This document shows, one piece after another, positions 17,568 to 26,319 of a DNA stretch of 64,000 nucleotides. A program made the position numbers and the translations under genes. The stretch is from Mesorhizobium amorphae CCNWGS0123. Lineage in GTDB: Bacteria > Pseudomonadota > Alphaproteobacteria > Rhizobiales > Rhizobiaceae. The stretch covers positions 2,354,001 to 2,418,000 of the forward strand of contig NZ_CP015318.1 of NCBI RefSeq assembly GCF_001686985.1, written 5' to 3'. The notes beneath the pieces are model-generated. The model did no database searches, was not told the origin of the DNA, and worked only from the letters and a program-made list of their open reading frames with translations. Within the stretch, counting starts at the first letter, position 1. Each line of letters opens with the position of its first letter.

Positions 17568-18608
17568 ATGCAGAAGAAAATAGCGATCATCGGCGACCGT
17601 TTCATGCTTCCGGACGTGTTCCGGTCGGAGATCGAGAAGGCCTGCGGCAACAGCCTCGATATCCGCACGCTCGAAATGGCCTGGCCCGACGAGCCGATGG
17701 AGTTCGGCAATCCGGCTCTCGGCCTCGACAAGGTCAAGGAGTATTTCGGCAATCCGGACGAGGTGGTCGATTTCATCGGCGACGCCGAGATCTTCGTCAC
17801 CCAGCTGTCGCCGCTCTCCGACGCCATGATGCGGCGCCTGCCGGCGCTCAGACTGGTCGCGGTGTCGCGTGGCGGTCCGATCAACATCGACATGGCGGCT
17901 GCGAAAACGCATGGCATCACCGTCGTCAACGTGCCGGGACGCAATGCCAGCGCGGTCGCCGAGTTCACTATCGGCGCCATCCTTGCCGAGACAAGGCTGA
18001 TCCGCGTCGGCCACGAAGCCTTGCGGAAGGGCGAATGGCGGGGCGATCTCTACCGCGCCGACCGCACCGGCCGCGAGCTCAGCGAAATGACCGTCGGCGT
18101 CATCGGCTACGGCAATATAGGCACGAAGGTAGTGCGCCTGCTGCGCGCCTTCGGCTGCCGCATCCTGGTCTCCGATCCCTATGTGCAGCTGAGCGCGGAC
18201 GACCGCAATGCCGGCGTCGAGCTGGTCGCCCTGGACGATCTTCTCGCTCGCTCCGACGTGGTCACGCTGCATTCGCGGGTGACGGCGGAAACCCGCGGGC
18301 TGATCAACATGGACACCATGGCCCGGATGAAGCCCGGCGTGATCTTCATCAACACCGCGCGCGGCCCGCTGGTCGACTATGACGCGCTCTACGATGCGCT
18401 GGTGTCCGGTCACATCGCCAGCGCCATGCTGGAGACCTTCGCGGTCGAGCCGGTACCGTCGGACTGGCCGCTGCTGCAACTGCCCAACGTGACGCTGACG
18501 CCGCATATCGCCGGCGCCTCGGTGCGCACCGTCACCTACGCCGCCGAGCAGGCGGCCGAGGAGGTGCGTCGCTTCATCGCCGGTCTGCCGCCGGTCAATC
18601 CGTGCTAA
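17568..18608 (+). CDS. NAD-dependent D-2-hydroxyacid dehydrogenase in the erythritol operon
   Basis: This 346-residue enzyme belongs to the D-isomer-specific 2-hydroxyacid dehydrogenases (SerA/PdxB superfamily). The NAD-binding motif is GVIGYGNIGTKVV (residues ~178-190). The catalytic trio is visible as R in NTARGPLVD, E in ETFAVEP and H in LTPHIAGAS. It starts at the ATG at 17568, ten bases after eryA. It is not one of the enzymes of the published Brucella pathway. Family members act on 3-phosphoglycerate or 4-phosphoerythronate, so a four-carbon phosphoacid is a reasonable but unproven substrate. A similar gene is, as I recall, present in the Sinorhizobium polyol locus. Confidence 0.82.
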   Translation: MQKKIAIIGDRFMLPDVFRSEIEKACGNSLDIRTLEMAWPDEPMEFGNPALGLDKVKEYFGNPDEVVDFIGDAEIFVTQLSPLSDAMMRRLPALRLVAVSRGGPINIDMAAAKTHGITVVNVPGRNASAVAEFTIGAILAETRLIRVGHEALRKGEWRGDLYRADRTGRELSEMTVGVIGYGNIGTKVVRLLRAFGCRILVSDPYVQLSADDRNAGVELVALDDLLARSDVVTLHSRVTAETRGLINMDTMARMKPGVIFINTARGPLVDYDALYDALVSGHIASAMLETFAVEPVPSDWPLLQLPNVTLTPHIAGASVRTVTYAAEQAAEEVRRFIAGLPPVNPC

Positions 18609-18653
18609 GGCCGCCGCCATGAAACGGACAGTCTGCAGCGAAGGTCTGGCGCG

Positions 18654-20171
18654 ATGAGCGGCGACAGCGAAATCGTCGACCTCTTCGTCATCGGCGGCGG
18701 CGTCAACGGCGCCGGCATCACGCGCGACGCCGCCGGCCGCGGCCTGTCCGTCATCCTGTGCGAAAAGGACGATCTGGCCGAAGGCACCAGCTCGCGCTCG
18801 GGCAAGCTTGTCCATGGCGGGTTGCGCTATCTCGAATATTACGAGTTCCGCCTGGTGCGCGAGGCGCTGATCGAGCGCGAGGTGCTGCTGGAATCTGCGC
18901 CCCACATTATCTGGCCGATGCGCTTCGTGCTGCCGCACAGCCCCGACGACAGGCCGGCCTGGCTGGTGCGGCTCGGCCTGTTCCTCTACGACCATCTCGG
19001 CGGCCGCAAGCGGCTGCCGGCCACCCGCACGCTGAACCTGCGCACCGCGCCCGAAGGCGCGCCGATCAAGGACGCCTTCAGGCGCGGCTTCGAATATTCC
19101 GACTGCTGGGTCGACGATGCCCGCCTCGTCGTCATCAATGCGCTCGACGCCGCCGAGCGGGGCGCGAAGGTCTTCACCCGCACCGCCTGCACTGCTGCCC
19201 GCCGCGAGAACGGCCTGTGGTCGGTGGAAATGCGCGACGGCAGGACCGGCGTCAGAACCACGGTCAGGGCTCGGGCGCTGATCAACGCCGCCGGCCCCTG
19301 GGTCAACGATATCGTCAACCGCGTCGCCGGCCAGAACTCCAAGCGCAATGTGCGGCTGGTCAAGGGCAGCCACATCGTCGTGCCGAAATTCTGGGAGGGC
19401 CGGCAGGCCTATCTGGTCCAGAACAACGACAAACGGGTGATCTTCATCAACCCCTACCAGAACGATCTGGCCCTGATCGGCACCACCGACATTCCCTATG
19501 ACGGGCGGCCCGAGGACGTGACAGCGGAGGAGAGCGAGATCGACTACCTGATCAAGGTCGTCAACCGCTACTTCAAGCGCGGCCTTGCGCGCAGCGAGGT
19601 CGTCTATTCGTTCTCGGGCGTCAGGCCGCTTTACGATGACAACGCCGACAATCCGAGCGCGGTGACCCGCGACTACATCTTCGAGCTCGACGCATCGGCG
19701 GGCCAGGCGCCGCTGCTTTCCGTCTTCGGCGGCAAGATCACCACCTTCCGCAAGCTGGCCGAGCATGCGCTGGACCGGATCCAGCCATTCTTCCCGAAGA
19801 TGGGCAAGGCGTGGACGGCAAAGGCGCATCTGCCGGGCGGCGACATCGCCAATGCCGACTTCGAACAGTTCCTCGGCGATCTCGGCCGCGACTATCCGTG
19901 GATGCCAGCTTCGCTGGTCAAGCATTACGGCCGGCTCTACGGCACGCGTACCCGCGCGCTGGTCGGCGCCGCCGGCTCGCTCGCCGACCTCGGGCGGCCT
20001 TTCGGCAAGGATTTTTTCGAGCGCGAGGCGAGCTACCTCTTCGCCCACGAATGGGCGCTGACGGCGGCCGACATTCTCGACCGGCGCACCAAGCACGGCC
20101 TGCATCTCAGCGCCGCTGAGCGAGCCGCCTTCGAGGACTGGTGCGCGAACCAATTGGCGAAGGCCGGCTGA
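18654..20171 (+). CDS. eryB: Erythritol-phosphate dehydrogenase (GlpD family, FAD)
   Basis: This is a 505-residue FAD-dependent oxidoreductase of the glycerol-3-phosphate dehydrogenase family. The FAD motif VIGGGVNGAGITRDAAGRG is followed by EGTSSRSGKLVHGGLRYLE, near the N-terminus. ALINAAGPWVND and FGGKITTFRKLAEHAL are family landmarks further on. In Brucella and rhizobia EryB oxidises L-erythritol 4-phosphate to L-3-tetrulose 4-phosphate and feeds electrons to the membrane quinone pool. The start is the ATG at 18654. The stop shares one base with the aldolase start that follows. GlpD itself is the alternative, but the position between eryA and eryC supports EryB. Confidence 0.85.
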   Translation: MSGDSEIVDLFVIGGGVNGAGITRDAAGRGLSVILCEKDDLAEGTSSRSGKLVHGGLRYLEYYEFRLVREALIEREVLLESAPHIIWPMRFVLPHSPDDRPAWLVRLGLFLYDHLGGRKRLPATRTLNLRTAPEGAPIKDAFRRGFEYSDCWVDDARLVVINALDAAERGAKVFTRTACTAARRENGLWSVEMRDGRTGVRTTVRARALINAAGPWVNDIVNRVAGQNSKRNVRLVKGSHIVVPKFWEGRQAYLVQNNDKRVIFINPYQNDLALIGTTDIPYDGRPEDVTAEESEIDYLIKVVNRYFKRGLARSEVVYSFSGVRPLYDDNADNPSAVTRDYIFELDASAGQAPLLSVFGGKITTFRKLAEHALDRIQPFFPKMGKAWTAKAHLPGGDIANADFEQFLGDLGRDYPWMPASLVKHYGRLYGTRTRALVGAAGSLADLGRPFGKDFFEREASYLFAHEWALTAADILDRRTKHGLHLSAAERAAFEDWCANQLAKAG

Positions 20172-21244
20172 TGGCTTCTAACATTGATCACGATGCCGCC
20201 GAGTTGGAGGCGCTGCGCGCGCTGTCGGCCAGCGTCGGCGCCGACCCGCTGCTGGTCCAGGGCGCCGGCGGTAACACCTCGCTCAAGGAGGCCGGCCTGC
20301 TGTGGATCAAGGCGTCCGGCACCTGGCTGATGAACGCGGCCACCACCGACATCATGGTACCGGTGGAACTGGCCCCCTTGCTCGATGCGGTGGCGCGCAA
20401 GAGCCCGGCAGCCGAGAAGGCCGATCAATTCACACCGGCGGATCTCAACCCGCACCGGTTGCGGCCTTCGATCGAGACCACGGTGCATGCCTTGCTGCCG
20501 CAGAAGATCGTCGTCCACGTCCATTGCGTCGAGACGATCGCGATCGCCGTGCAGGCCAATGCGGAGGCGCTGCTTGAAGAACGTCTGCGCGGGCTCGACT
20601 GGGCCTTCGTGCCCTATCGCCGGCCGGGGCTGCCGCTGGCGCAGGGGATTGCGGAGCGGCTGCAGCCTCGCACCAATGTGCTGGTGCTTGGCAATCACGG
20701 GCTGGTCGTCGCCGCCGACACGGTTGCCGAGGCGAGCCTGCTGCTCAGGCGCGTCACCGGCCTGCTCGCCCGCCCGCCGCGCGCGGCACCACCGCCCGAT
20801 GTCGACGCGCTGATCAGGCTCGCCATGGGCAGCGGCTACCGGCTTCCCGTCGCGGTCGAGGCGCATGCCGCCGCCACCGATCTCGCCAGTTGTCGCATCG
20901 CCGCATCCGGCAGCCTCTATCCGGACCATGTCATCTTCCTCGGCGCCGGATCGGTGATCGCCGGTCCGAACGAGAATGCCGCCGCCGTCGTGGCCAGGAC
21001 AACGGGCGCCGGGCAGCCGGCCCCGGCTTCCATCCTCTTTCCCGGCAAGGGCATCCTGATGCGCAGGGATGCCAATGCCGGCGCCGAGGCGATGGCGCGC
21101 TGCCTTGCCGATGTCGCGGCGCGCATCGATCCTGCGGCGCGCGTCAACTATCTGAGCCTCGAGCAGAATGCCGAGCTCTTGAACTGGGACGCCGAGAAAT
21201 ACCGCCAGGAACTCAACCGCCGCAGCGCCGCCACGTTGCAATGA
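20171..21244 (+). CDS. Class II aldolase/adducin-type protein in the erythritol operon
   Basis: This 357-residue protein has a class II aldolase (fuculose/rhamnulose-phosphate aldolase) domain. It shows QGAGGNTSLKE near residue 30, a zinc-ligand pair HVHCVE near 116 and LGNHGLV near 178. The C-terminal 150 residues extend beyond a typical FucA. It resembles the N-terminal half of the RhaD-like protein encoded at 35720-37774. Enzymes of this class cleave keto-sugar 1-phosphates or decarboxylate 3-oxo-tetronate 4-phosphates. The published erythritol route needs no aldolase, so it may serve another polyol (a fucA1 gene is recorded in the Sinorhizobium polyol locus) or a side branch. It is translationally coupled to eryB. 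Confidence 0.82.
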   Translation: MASNIDHDAAELEALRALSASVGADPLLVQGAGGNTSLKEAGLLWIKASGTWLMNAATTDIMVPVELAPLLDAVARKSPAAEKADQFTPADLNPHRLRPSIETTVHALLPQKIVVHVHCVETIAIAVQANAEALLEERLRGLDWAFVPYRRPGLPLAQGIAERLQPRTNVLVLGNHGLVVAADTVAEASLLLRRVTGLLARPPRAAPPPDVDALIRLAMGSGYRLPVAVEAHAAATDLASCRIAASGSLYPDHVIFLGAGSVIAGPNENAAAVVARTTGAGQPAPASILFPGKGILMRRDANAGAEAMARCLADVAARIDPAARVNYLSLEQNAELLNWDAEKYRQELNRRSAATLQ

Positions 21245-21327
21245 CGGCGCTCGGCCTCGATGGTGGCGGTCCGGATGATCGTGCCGTCAAGCACGATACC
21301 CGGCAGGCCTGAACAGGAGTTTCGAAT

Positions 21328-22269
21328 TTGGCCTTTACGCTGTCCCTCAACACCAATCCGCTGGTCAACCGCTTTGCCGATCCGGACGATCTGATCGACG
21401 CGATCGCCTATGGCATCGGCATCAGGGACGTTCAGCTGACGCATGAATTCGTCAATCCGGGCTGGCCGCCGGCGACGATCGCCAAGTTTATCCGCCTGTT
21501 CCGGTCGGCGCTGGATCGGACGGGCGTGCGCATCACATCGGGCATGACCGGCCCCTATGGCCGGCTCAACCATTTCGGTCATCCCGACGCCGATGTGCGC
21601 CGCTACTATGTCGACTGGTTCAAGACCTTCGCCGACATCTCGGCCGAGCTCGGCGCCAGCGGCATCGGCACGCAGTTCGCCATCTTCACCCACCAGGATT
21701 ATGACGATCCCGAGCGCCGCGCGAAGCTTCTCGACATCGCGCTCGAATGCTGGCGCGAGGTCGCCGACCACGCCAAGGCCGCCGGGCTGACCTATTTGTT
21801 CTGGGAGCCGATGTCGGTCGGCCGCGAATTCGGCCACACGATCGAGAGCTGCCGGGCGCTGCACCAGGAGATCGAGGCGGCCGGCATGGCCATTCCGCTC
21901 AAGATGATGGTCGACATCGACCATGGCGACGTGACCTCGAGCAATCCGGCCGACATCGACCCCTATGCCTGGGCCGAGGCATTTCCCAAGGAGTCGCCGA
22001 TCATCCACATCAAGCAATCGTCGATGAACAAGGGCGGCCACTGGCCGTTCACCGCCGCCTACAACAAGGACGGCCGCATCACGCCGGAGAAATTCCTGGA
22101 GACGGTGCGGCGCGGCGGCGGCACCGACAACGAGATCTGCCTCGAATTGTCGTTCCGCGAGCGCGAGCCGGTCGACCATCAGGTCGTCGCCATGATCCGT
22201 GAATCGGTCGACTACTGGACGCCTTTCATCGACGCCGGCAGGGCGGACCTGTCGCCGCGGGCAAAATGA
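21328..22269 (+). CDS. eryC: Tetrulose-4-phosphate racemase (xylose-isomerase superfamily)
   Basis: This 313-residue TIM-barrel protein starts at TTG 21328 behind AGGAG. It opens with FTLSLNTNPLVNRFA and contains GMTGPYGRLNHFGHPD, GTQFAIFTHQD, FWEPMSVGREFG, MMVDIDHGDVTS and IHIKQSSM. These are close to Brucella EryC as I recall it. EryC was shown in Brucella to be an isomerase that converts L-3-tetrulose 4-phosphate to the D form, not a dehydrogenase as first assumed. The metal-binding residues typical of the superfamily are in the E-P-M-S, D-I-D-H and late E-L-S-F segments. It is the last gene of the operon and is followed immediately by a terminator hairpin. Confidence 0.88.
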   Translation: MAFTLSLNTNPLVNRFADPDDLIDAIAYGIGIRDVQLTHEFVNPGWPPATIAKFIRLFRSALDRTGVRITSGMTGPYGRLNHFGHPDADVRRYYVDWFKTFADISAELGASGIGTQFAIFTHQDYDDPERRAKLLDIALECWREVADHAKAAGLTYLFWEPMSVGREFGHTIESCRALHQEIEAAGMAIPLKMMVDIDHGDVTSSNPADIDPYAWAEAFPKESPIIHIKQSSMNKGGHWPFTAAYNKDGRITPEKFLETVRRGGGTDNEICLELSFREREPVDHQVVAMIRESVDYWTPFIDAGRADLSPRAK

Positions 22270-22300
22270 AAGGGCGGGAGTCGATCGGACCCCGCCCTTT
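22269..22300. terminator. Bidirectional terminator between eryC and fba
   Basis: AAAGGGCGGG (22269-22278) pairs perfectly with CCCGCCCTTT (22291-22300) around a 12-base loop. It begins at the eryC stop codon and ends 28 bases from the stop of the convergent fba gene. It carries a short T-run in one direction and an A-run in the other, so it can serve both transcripts. Confidence 0.8.
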
Positions 22301-22327
22301 GCACCGGTCATTCCGGTCAGATAGAAC

Positions 22328-23392
22328 TCAGCCGAACTTCGGGTCGAGGCTGCCCGACTTATAGCGCTTGGCCATTTCGGCGACCGGCAGCGGCTTGATC
22401 TTCTGGGCATTGCCGGCGGTGCCGAACTGCTCGAAGCGCTCTTTGCAAAGCTTGCGCATGGCAGCCATGGCCGGCGTCAGATATTTGCGCGGGTCGAACT
22501 CCGAGGGGTTCTCGGTCAGAACCTTGCGGATCGCGCCGGTCAGCGCCATGCGGTTGTCGGTGTCGATATTGATCTTGCGCACGCCGTGTTTGATGCCGCG
22601 CTGGATCTCTTCCACCGGCACGCCCCAGGTCGGCTTCATCTGGCCGCCATACTTGTTGATGATTTCCTGCAGATCCTCCGGCACCGAGGACGAGCCGTGC
22701 ATGACCAGATGCATGTTTGGCAGGCGGCGGTGGATCTCCTCGATCACGTTCATGGCCAGCACCGCGCCATCAGGCTTGCGGCTGAACTTGTAGGCGCCGT
22801 GGCTGGTGCCCATGGCGACCGCCAGCGCATCGACATGCGTGTCCTTGACGAACTGCACCGCCTGTTCGGGATCGGTCAGCAACTGGTCGTGGCTGATAGC
22901 CCCTTCGACGCCGTGGCCGTCTTCCTGCTCGCCGCCGCCGCTCTCGAGCGACCCCAGCACGCCGATCTCGCCTTCCACCGACACGCCGCCCCAATGCGCC
23001 ATGTCGACGACACGCTTGGTGATGCCGGAATTGTAGTCATAGTCGGCCGGCGATTTGCCGTCCTCCTTCAGCGAACCGTCCATCATCACCGAGGTGAAGC
23101 CGTACTGGATCGCGGTGACGCAGGTGGCTTCGTTGTTGCCGTGGTCGAGATGCATGCAGACCGGGATGTCGGGGTGGATTTCGACCAGCGCGTCGATCAG
23201 CTTGGCCAGCACCACGTCATTGGCATAGGCGCGCGCGCCGCGGCTCGCCTGCAAGATGACCGGCGACTTGGTCTCCTCGGCGGCCTCCATGATGGCAAGG
23301 CCCTGTTCCATGTTGTTCATGTTGAAGGCCGGCACGCCATAGCCGTGTTCGGCGGCATGGTCGAGCAATTGTCTCAATGTGATGCGAGCCAC
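22328..23392 (-). CDS. fba: Class II fructose-bisphosphate aldolase (Calvin-type)
   Basis: This 354-residue aldolase probably starts at GTG 23392, with GGGAG eight bases upstream; the open frame upstream reads like non-coding sequence. It begins [23 protein letters not shown]. Zinc and substrate motifs are visible: [34 protein letters not shown] and [11 protein letters not shown]. It cleaves or forms fructose 1,6-bisphosphate from dihydroxyacetone phosphate and glyceraldehyde 3-phosphate. It sits on the opposite strand between the two halves of the erythritol locus and is divergent from the DeoR regulator, sharing a 270-bp regulatory region. That may place gluconeogenic aldolase under polyol control, although the D-erythrose-4-phosphate route can bypass it. 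A sedoheptulose-bisphosphate activity is also possible. Confidence 0.92.
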   Translation of the reverse strand: MARITLRQLLDHAAEHGYGVPAFNMNNMEQGLAIMEAAEETKSPVILQASRGARAYANDVVLAKLIDALVEIHPDIPVCMHLDHGNNEATCVTAIQYGFTSVMMDGSLKEDGKSPADYDYNSGITKRVVDMAHWGGVSVEGEIGVLGSLESGGGEQEDGHGVEGAISHDQLLTDPEQAVQFVKDTHVDALAVAMGTSHGAYKFSRKPDGAVLAMNVIEEIHRRLPNMHLVMHGSSSVPEDLQEIINKYGGQMKPTWGVPVEEIQRGIKHGVRKINIDTDNRMALTGAIRKVLTENPSEFDPRKYLTPAMAAMRKLCKERFEQFGTAGNAQKIKPLPVAEMAKRYKSGSLDPKFG

Positions 23393-23559
23393 CCAATAGT
23401 CTCCCGTGTCTGGTTTCGAATTCGGTTGCTGGCTGGTCGACCGTCGTCCAGCCCGTCGATGCTTCTGGCCGGATTTCCGCCGGACCGCAACAGTCCGGCG
23501 CGTCGCAGGGAGCAATTCTTGTTACAGGATCGCGATCATCGGCGGAAAGGATATCCCAT

Positions 23560-23620
23560 AGAAATATAACATTATCACAAAAATTTTGATGCAAACACGC
23601 ATTTCGGGCGTTATATGTCT
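23560..23620. promoter_or_regulatory. AT-rich divergent regulatory region between fba and deoR-eryHI
   Basis: In a 272-bp divergent gap, an AT-rich stretch holds CAAAAATTTTG, an 11-base palindrome (23578-23588). ATGCAAAC follows it. The core AAAAATTTTG-NN-GCAA matches the element at 9305-9320 in front of the eryD operon. ATATAAC (23564-23570) and GTTATAT (23610-23616) flank it as an inverted pair and could be promoter -10 boxes facing both ways. This is a candidate operator for the DeoR or SorC regulator of the locus. Confidence 0.45.
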
Positions 23621-23664
23621 GATAGTGATTGAACGCGCAGCTTGTTGCGCGAGAAAGCGCCGGG

Positions 23665-24435
23665 ATGAAGAGCGACGGCCGCCGCCAGGGCATCATGGAT
23701 TTTCTGATGGACGCCGGTACGGCGTCGGTCGACGACCTTGCCTCGCGCTTCGGCGTTTCGAAGATGACCGTGCATCGCGATCTGGACGAGCTGGAGGAAA
23801 GCGGCTTCCTGCGCAAGGTGCGCGGCGGCGCCTCGATCCAGCCGAGCGGCCTGTTCGAGAGCGATTTCCGCTACCGGCAGAAGCAGGCGGCCGAGGAGAA
23901 ACAGCGCCTGGCGGCCGCAGCGGTGGCGATGATCGAGCCGGGCCAGACCGTGATCATCGATGACGGCTCGACGGCGGGCGGCATTGCCGGTCGCCTCGCC
24001 GATCTTCGCCCGCTGACGGTGATCTCCAACAATCTGGCCGTCATCCAGGAACTGGCCGGCGTTGGCGGCATTACGCTGATCGCGCTCGGCGGCCAGTACA
24101 GCAAGAAGTTCCATGGCTTCTTCGGCCTGCTCACCGAGGACATGCTGAAGTCGCTGCGCGCCGATGTCGCCTTCCTGTCGTCGTCCGCCATCCATGGCGC
24201 CTCGGCCTTCCACCAGGACCAGGAAGTGGTGCAGACCAAGCGCACGATGATGGCCGTCGCGGCGCGCAAATACCTGCTGGTCGATCACGGCAAGTTCGGT
24301 CGCACTGCGCTGCATTTCCTGACCGATCTCAGGGCGTTCGACACCGTCTTCACCGGTCGCGAGCTGGAACCGCAGGTGCGCGAAGCGCTGGATGGCGCGG
24401 GCGTTTCGCTGACGGTGGTTGGCAACAAGGATTAG
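23665..24435 (+). CDS. DeoR-family transcriptional regulator of eryH-eryI
   Basis: This 256-residue regulator starts at the ATG at 23665; a longer in-frame start at 23629 is possible. The N-terminal helix-turn-helix is of the DeoR type (SVDDLASRFGVSKMTVHRDLDELEESGFLRKVRGGA). The sugar-phosphate-sensing domain contains DDGSTAGGIAGRL and SNNLAVIQEL, then VDHGKFGRTALHF. DeoR regulators usually repress adjacent sugar-phosphate genes and are released by a phosphorylated intermediate. The gene is 12 bases upstream of eryH, as in the Brucella layout deoR-tpiA2-rpiB. A tetrulose phosphate is the logical inducer, by inference. Confidence 0.88.
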   Translation: MKSDGRRQGIMDFLMDAGTASVDDLASRFGVSKMTVHRDLDELEESGFLRKVRGGASIQPSGLFESDFRYRQKQAAEEKQRLAAAAVAMIEPGQTVIIDDGSTAGGIAGRLADLRPLTVISNNLAVIQELAGVGGITLIALGGQYSKKFHGFFGLLTEDMLKSLRADVAFLSSSAIHGASAFHQDQEVVQTKRTMMAVAARKYLLVDHGKFGRTALHFLTDLRAFDTVFTGRELEPQVREALDGAGVSLTVVGNKD

Positions 24436-24447
24436 GGAGCAGTACGC

Positions 24448-25206
24448 GTGGTCTACTGGGTCGGTACAAGCTGGAAGATGAACAAGACGCTCGCCGAGGC
24501 GCTCGACTTCGCGCGAGCGCTAGCCGGCTTCGTGCCGGGTTTCGACGAGCGCATCCAGCCCTTCGTCATTCCGCCGTTCACGGCGGCGCGCGAGGTCAAA
24601 GCTGCGTTGTCGTCGACGCGCATCAAGGTCGGCGCGCAGAACATGCATTGGGCCGATGCCGGCGCCTGGACCGGCGAGATCTCTCCGCTGATGCTGACCG
24701 ATTGCGGGCTCGATCTGGTCGAGCTTGGCCACAGCGAACGGCGCGAGCATTTCGGCGAGACCGACCATGCCGTTGGCCTGAAAACGGCGGCGGCGGTCAA
24801 GCACGGGCTGGTGCCGCTGATCTGCGTCGGCGAAACGCTTGCCGAGCGCGAAGGCGGCAGGGCCGATGCCGTGCTGACCGCGCAGGTGCAAGGCGCGCTG
24901 CAGTTTCTCGACGGCGAGGCAAAGGGCGCAAAGATCCTGTTCGCCTATGAGCCGGTCTGGGCGATCGGCGACAAGGGCATTCCGGCCAGCTCCGACTATG
25001 CCGACAGGCAGCAGGCGCTGATCAAGGAGGTGGCCGGCAGTCTTTTGCCTTCGGTACCGCCGGTTCTCTATGGCGGCAGCGTCAATCCGCAAAATGCCGC
25101 CGAGCTGATCGGCCAGCCCAATGTCGACGGCCTGTTCATCGGCCGCTCGGCCTGGCAGGCGGACGGCTACATCGACATCCTCCAGCGCGCCTCGGCGGCG
25201 ATCTGA
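24448..25206 (+). CDS. eryH: D-3-tetrulose-4-phosphate isomerase (TIM-like)
   Basis: This 252-residue triose-phosphate-isomerase homologue starts at GTG 24448 after AGGGAGC. All TIM catalytic elements are present: the N-K pair in WKMNKT near residue 11, H and E in [12 protein letters not shown], the catalytic Glu in [12 protein letters not shown], and the phosphate loop YGGSVNPQN. In Brucella this second TIM (TpiA2, renamed EryH) was shown to isomerise the product of EryC. In rhizobia it is called tpiB and is needed for growth on erythritol. The gene lies between the DeoR regulator and eryI with short gaps. Ordinary triose-phosphate isomerase activity is the alternative. Confidence 0.86.
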   Translation: MVYWVGTSWKMNKTLAEALDFARALAGFVPGFDERIQPFVIPPFTAAREVKAALSSTRIKVGAQNMHWADAGAWTGEISPLMLTDCGLDLVELGHSERREHFGETDHAVGLKTAAAVKHGLVPLICVGETLAEREGGRADAVLTAQVQGALQFLDGEAKGAKILFAYEPVWAIGDKGIPASSDYADRQQALIKEVAGSLLPSVPPVLYGGSVNPQNAAELIGQPNVDGLFIGRSAWQADGYIDILQRASAAI

Positions 25207-25232
25207 ATCCATCGAACAGAAAGGACAAGAAA

Positions 25233-25676
25233 ATGAAAATAGCCATTGGAGCCGATAGCGCCGGCAAGCCGCTGCTCGACGTCATCGCGGCCCATCTCGC
25301 CACCAAATCCGGCCTTACGGTTAGCGATCTCAGCCAGGCCGGCTACTATGCCGACCTGTCGCAAAAACTGGCGCAGACGATCGTCGATGGTGAGAACGAT
25401 CGCGGCATCCTGTTTTGCGGCACCGGCATTGGCGTGTCGATCTCGGCCAACAAGGTGCCGGGCATCCGCGCCGCACTCACCCACGACACCTATTCGGCCG
25501 AGCGCGCGGCGAAATCCAACAACGCTCAGATCATCACCATGGGCGCGCGCGTCATCGGCCCGGAACTGGCCAAGGCGATCGTCGACACCTGGCTCGCATC
25601 CGAGTTCGACGAGAAGGGCCCGTCGGCCGGCAACGTCCAGGCCATCAATCGCCTGGACGATGCGAAACAGGCTTAG
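25233..25676 (+). CDS. eryI: D-erythrose-4-phosphate isomerase (RpiB-like)
   Basis: This 147-residue RpiB/LacAB-family isomerase begins [16 protein letters not shown]. The catalytic cysteine lies in [16 protein letters not shown] and the ring-opening histidine in [18 protein letters not shown]. In Brucella the homologue (RpiB, renamed EryI) makes D-erythrose 4-phosphate, which enters the pentose phosphate pathway. It follows eryH by 26 bases with AAAGGAC as ribosome site. Its stop codon overlaps the stop of the convergent dhaL gene by four bases, leaving no room for a classical terminator. Confidence 0.88.
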   Translation: MKIAIGADSAGKPLLDVIAAHLATKSGLTVSDLSQAGYYADLSQKLAQTIVDGENDRGILFCGTGIGVSISANKVPGIRAALTHDTYSAERAAKSNNAQIITMGARVIGPELAKAIVDTWLASEFDEKGPSAGNVQAINRLDDAKQA

Positions 25677-26311
25677 GTCAGGCTCTTTCGCATCGCGGCG
25701 ATAACGGTGACCGCCGACGCCGCACCCGGATCGATATGCCCGAGCGAGCGCTCGCCGAGCCGGGAGGAGCGGCCCTTGGCGGCGATCATGTCCTTGGTCG
25801 CTTCCGCACCACGCTCGGCCGCAGCAAGCGCGGCGTCGAGGCTTTCAGCCAGGGACTTGCCGGCGGCATGCGCGGCGGCCGCCGCTTCGGCCGCCGGCTG
25901 CCAGGCGTCGATCATCGTCTTTTCGCCGATCTCGGCCTTGCCGCGATCCTTGATGCCTTGCGCCATCGCCTGGAACAGCGCGATGACGTCGGCACCCTCC
26001 AGTGCCGCCTTGCCCTTGACGGCGGCAGCAGCGCGCATGAACGCCGTCGCATAGAGCGGGCCCGACGACGCGCCGACGGCATTGAGGAAGGATTTTGCCG
26101 CAGTATTGAGCAGCGCTGTCGGTTCAACCGCAGCGAGGTCGAGCGGCGCCAACGCATCGCGTACCGCATTGAAGCCAAGCTCCATGGCGATGCCGTGGTC
26201 GGCGTCGCCGATGACGCCGTCGAGCTGGCAGAGCCGGTCCTTGTCAGCCTCGATCGCCACCGCGATGGCATCGAACATCTGCTTCAGCCGGGCCGTGTCG
26301 ATGGCTGTCAT
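25673..26311 (-). CDS. dhaL: Dihydroxyacetone-kinase subunit DhaL-like (ATP-binding)
   Basis: This 212-residue DhaL-family protein starts at the ATG at 26311, eight bases after the dhaK stop. The magnesium/ADP-binding signature reads [17 protein letters not shown], and [15 protein letters not shown] follows. The C-terminus has [14 protein letters not shown]. DhaL supplies the nucleotide site for phosphorylation of a ketose bound to DhaK. No DhaM phosphotransferase gene is seen nearby, so an ATP-dependent enzyme made of DhaK and DhaL is likely. Comparable two-part kinases in erythritol/threitol loci of mycobacteria phosphorylate erythrulose, which fits this location. Confidence 0.84.
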   Translation of the reverse strand: MTAIDTARLKQMFDAIAVAIEADKDRLCQLDGVIGDADHGIAMELGFNAVRDALAPLDLAAVEPTALLNTAAKSFLNAVGASSGPLYATAFMRAAAAVKGKAALEGADVIALFQAMAQGIKDRGKAEIGEKTMIDAWQPAAEAAAAAHAAGKSLAESLDAALAAAERGAEATKDMIAAKGRSSRLGERSLGHIDPGAASAVTVIAAMRKSLT

Positions 26312-26319
26312 GGTGTGCC

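Noticed and set aside
18609..18653. Possible small gene from ATG 18619 between the dehydrogenase and eryB
   Set aside because: Only a few codons fit before running into eryB in another frame, with no ribosome site.
17418..20153. A 911-codon open frame on the minus strand across eryA-eryB
   Set aside because: It is antisense to well-supported genes, has repetitive R/A/G/D-rich composition and no domain; GC-rich codon bias keeps the opposite frame open.
21241..21312. A 23-codon frame overlapping the aldolase stop (MTALGLDGGGPDDRAVK...)
   Set aside because: The ATGA overlap is tempting, but it is short, lacks its own ribosome site and any hydrophobic or conserved pattern; the space more likely holds only the eryC leader.
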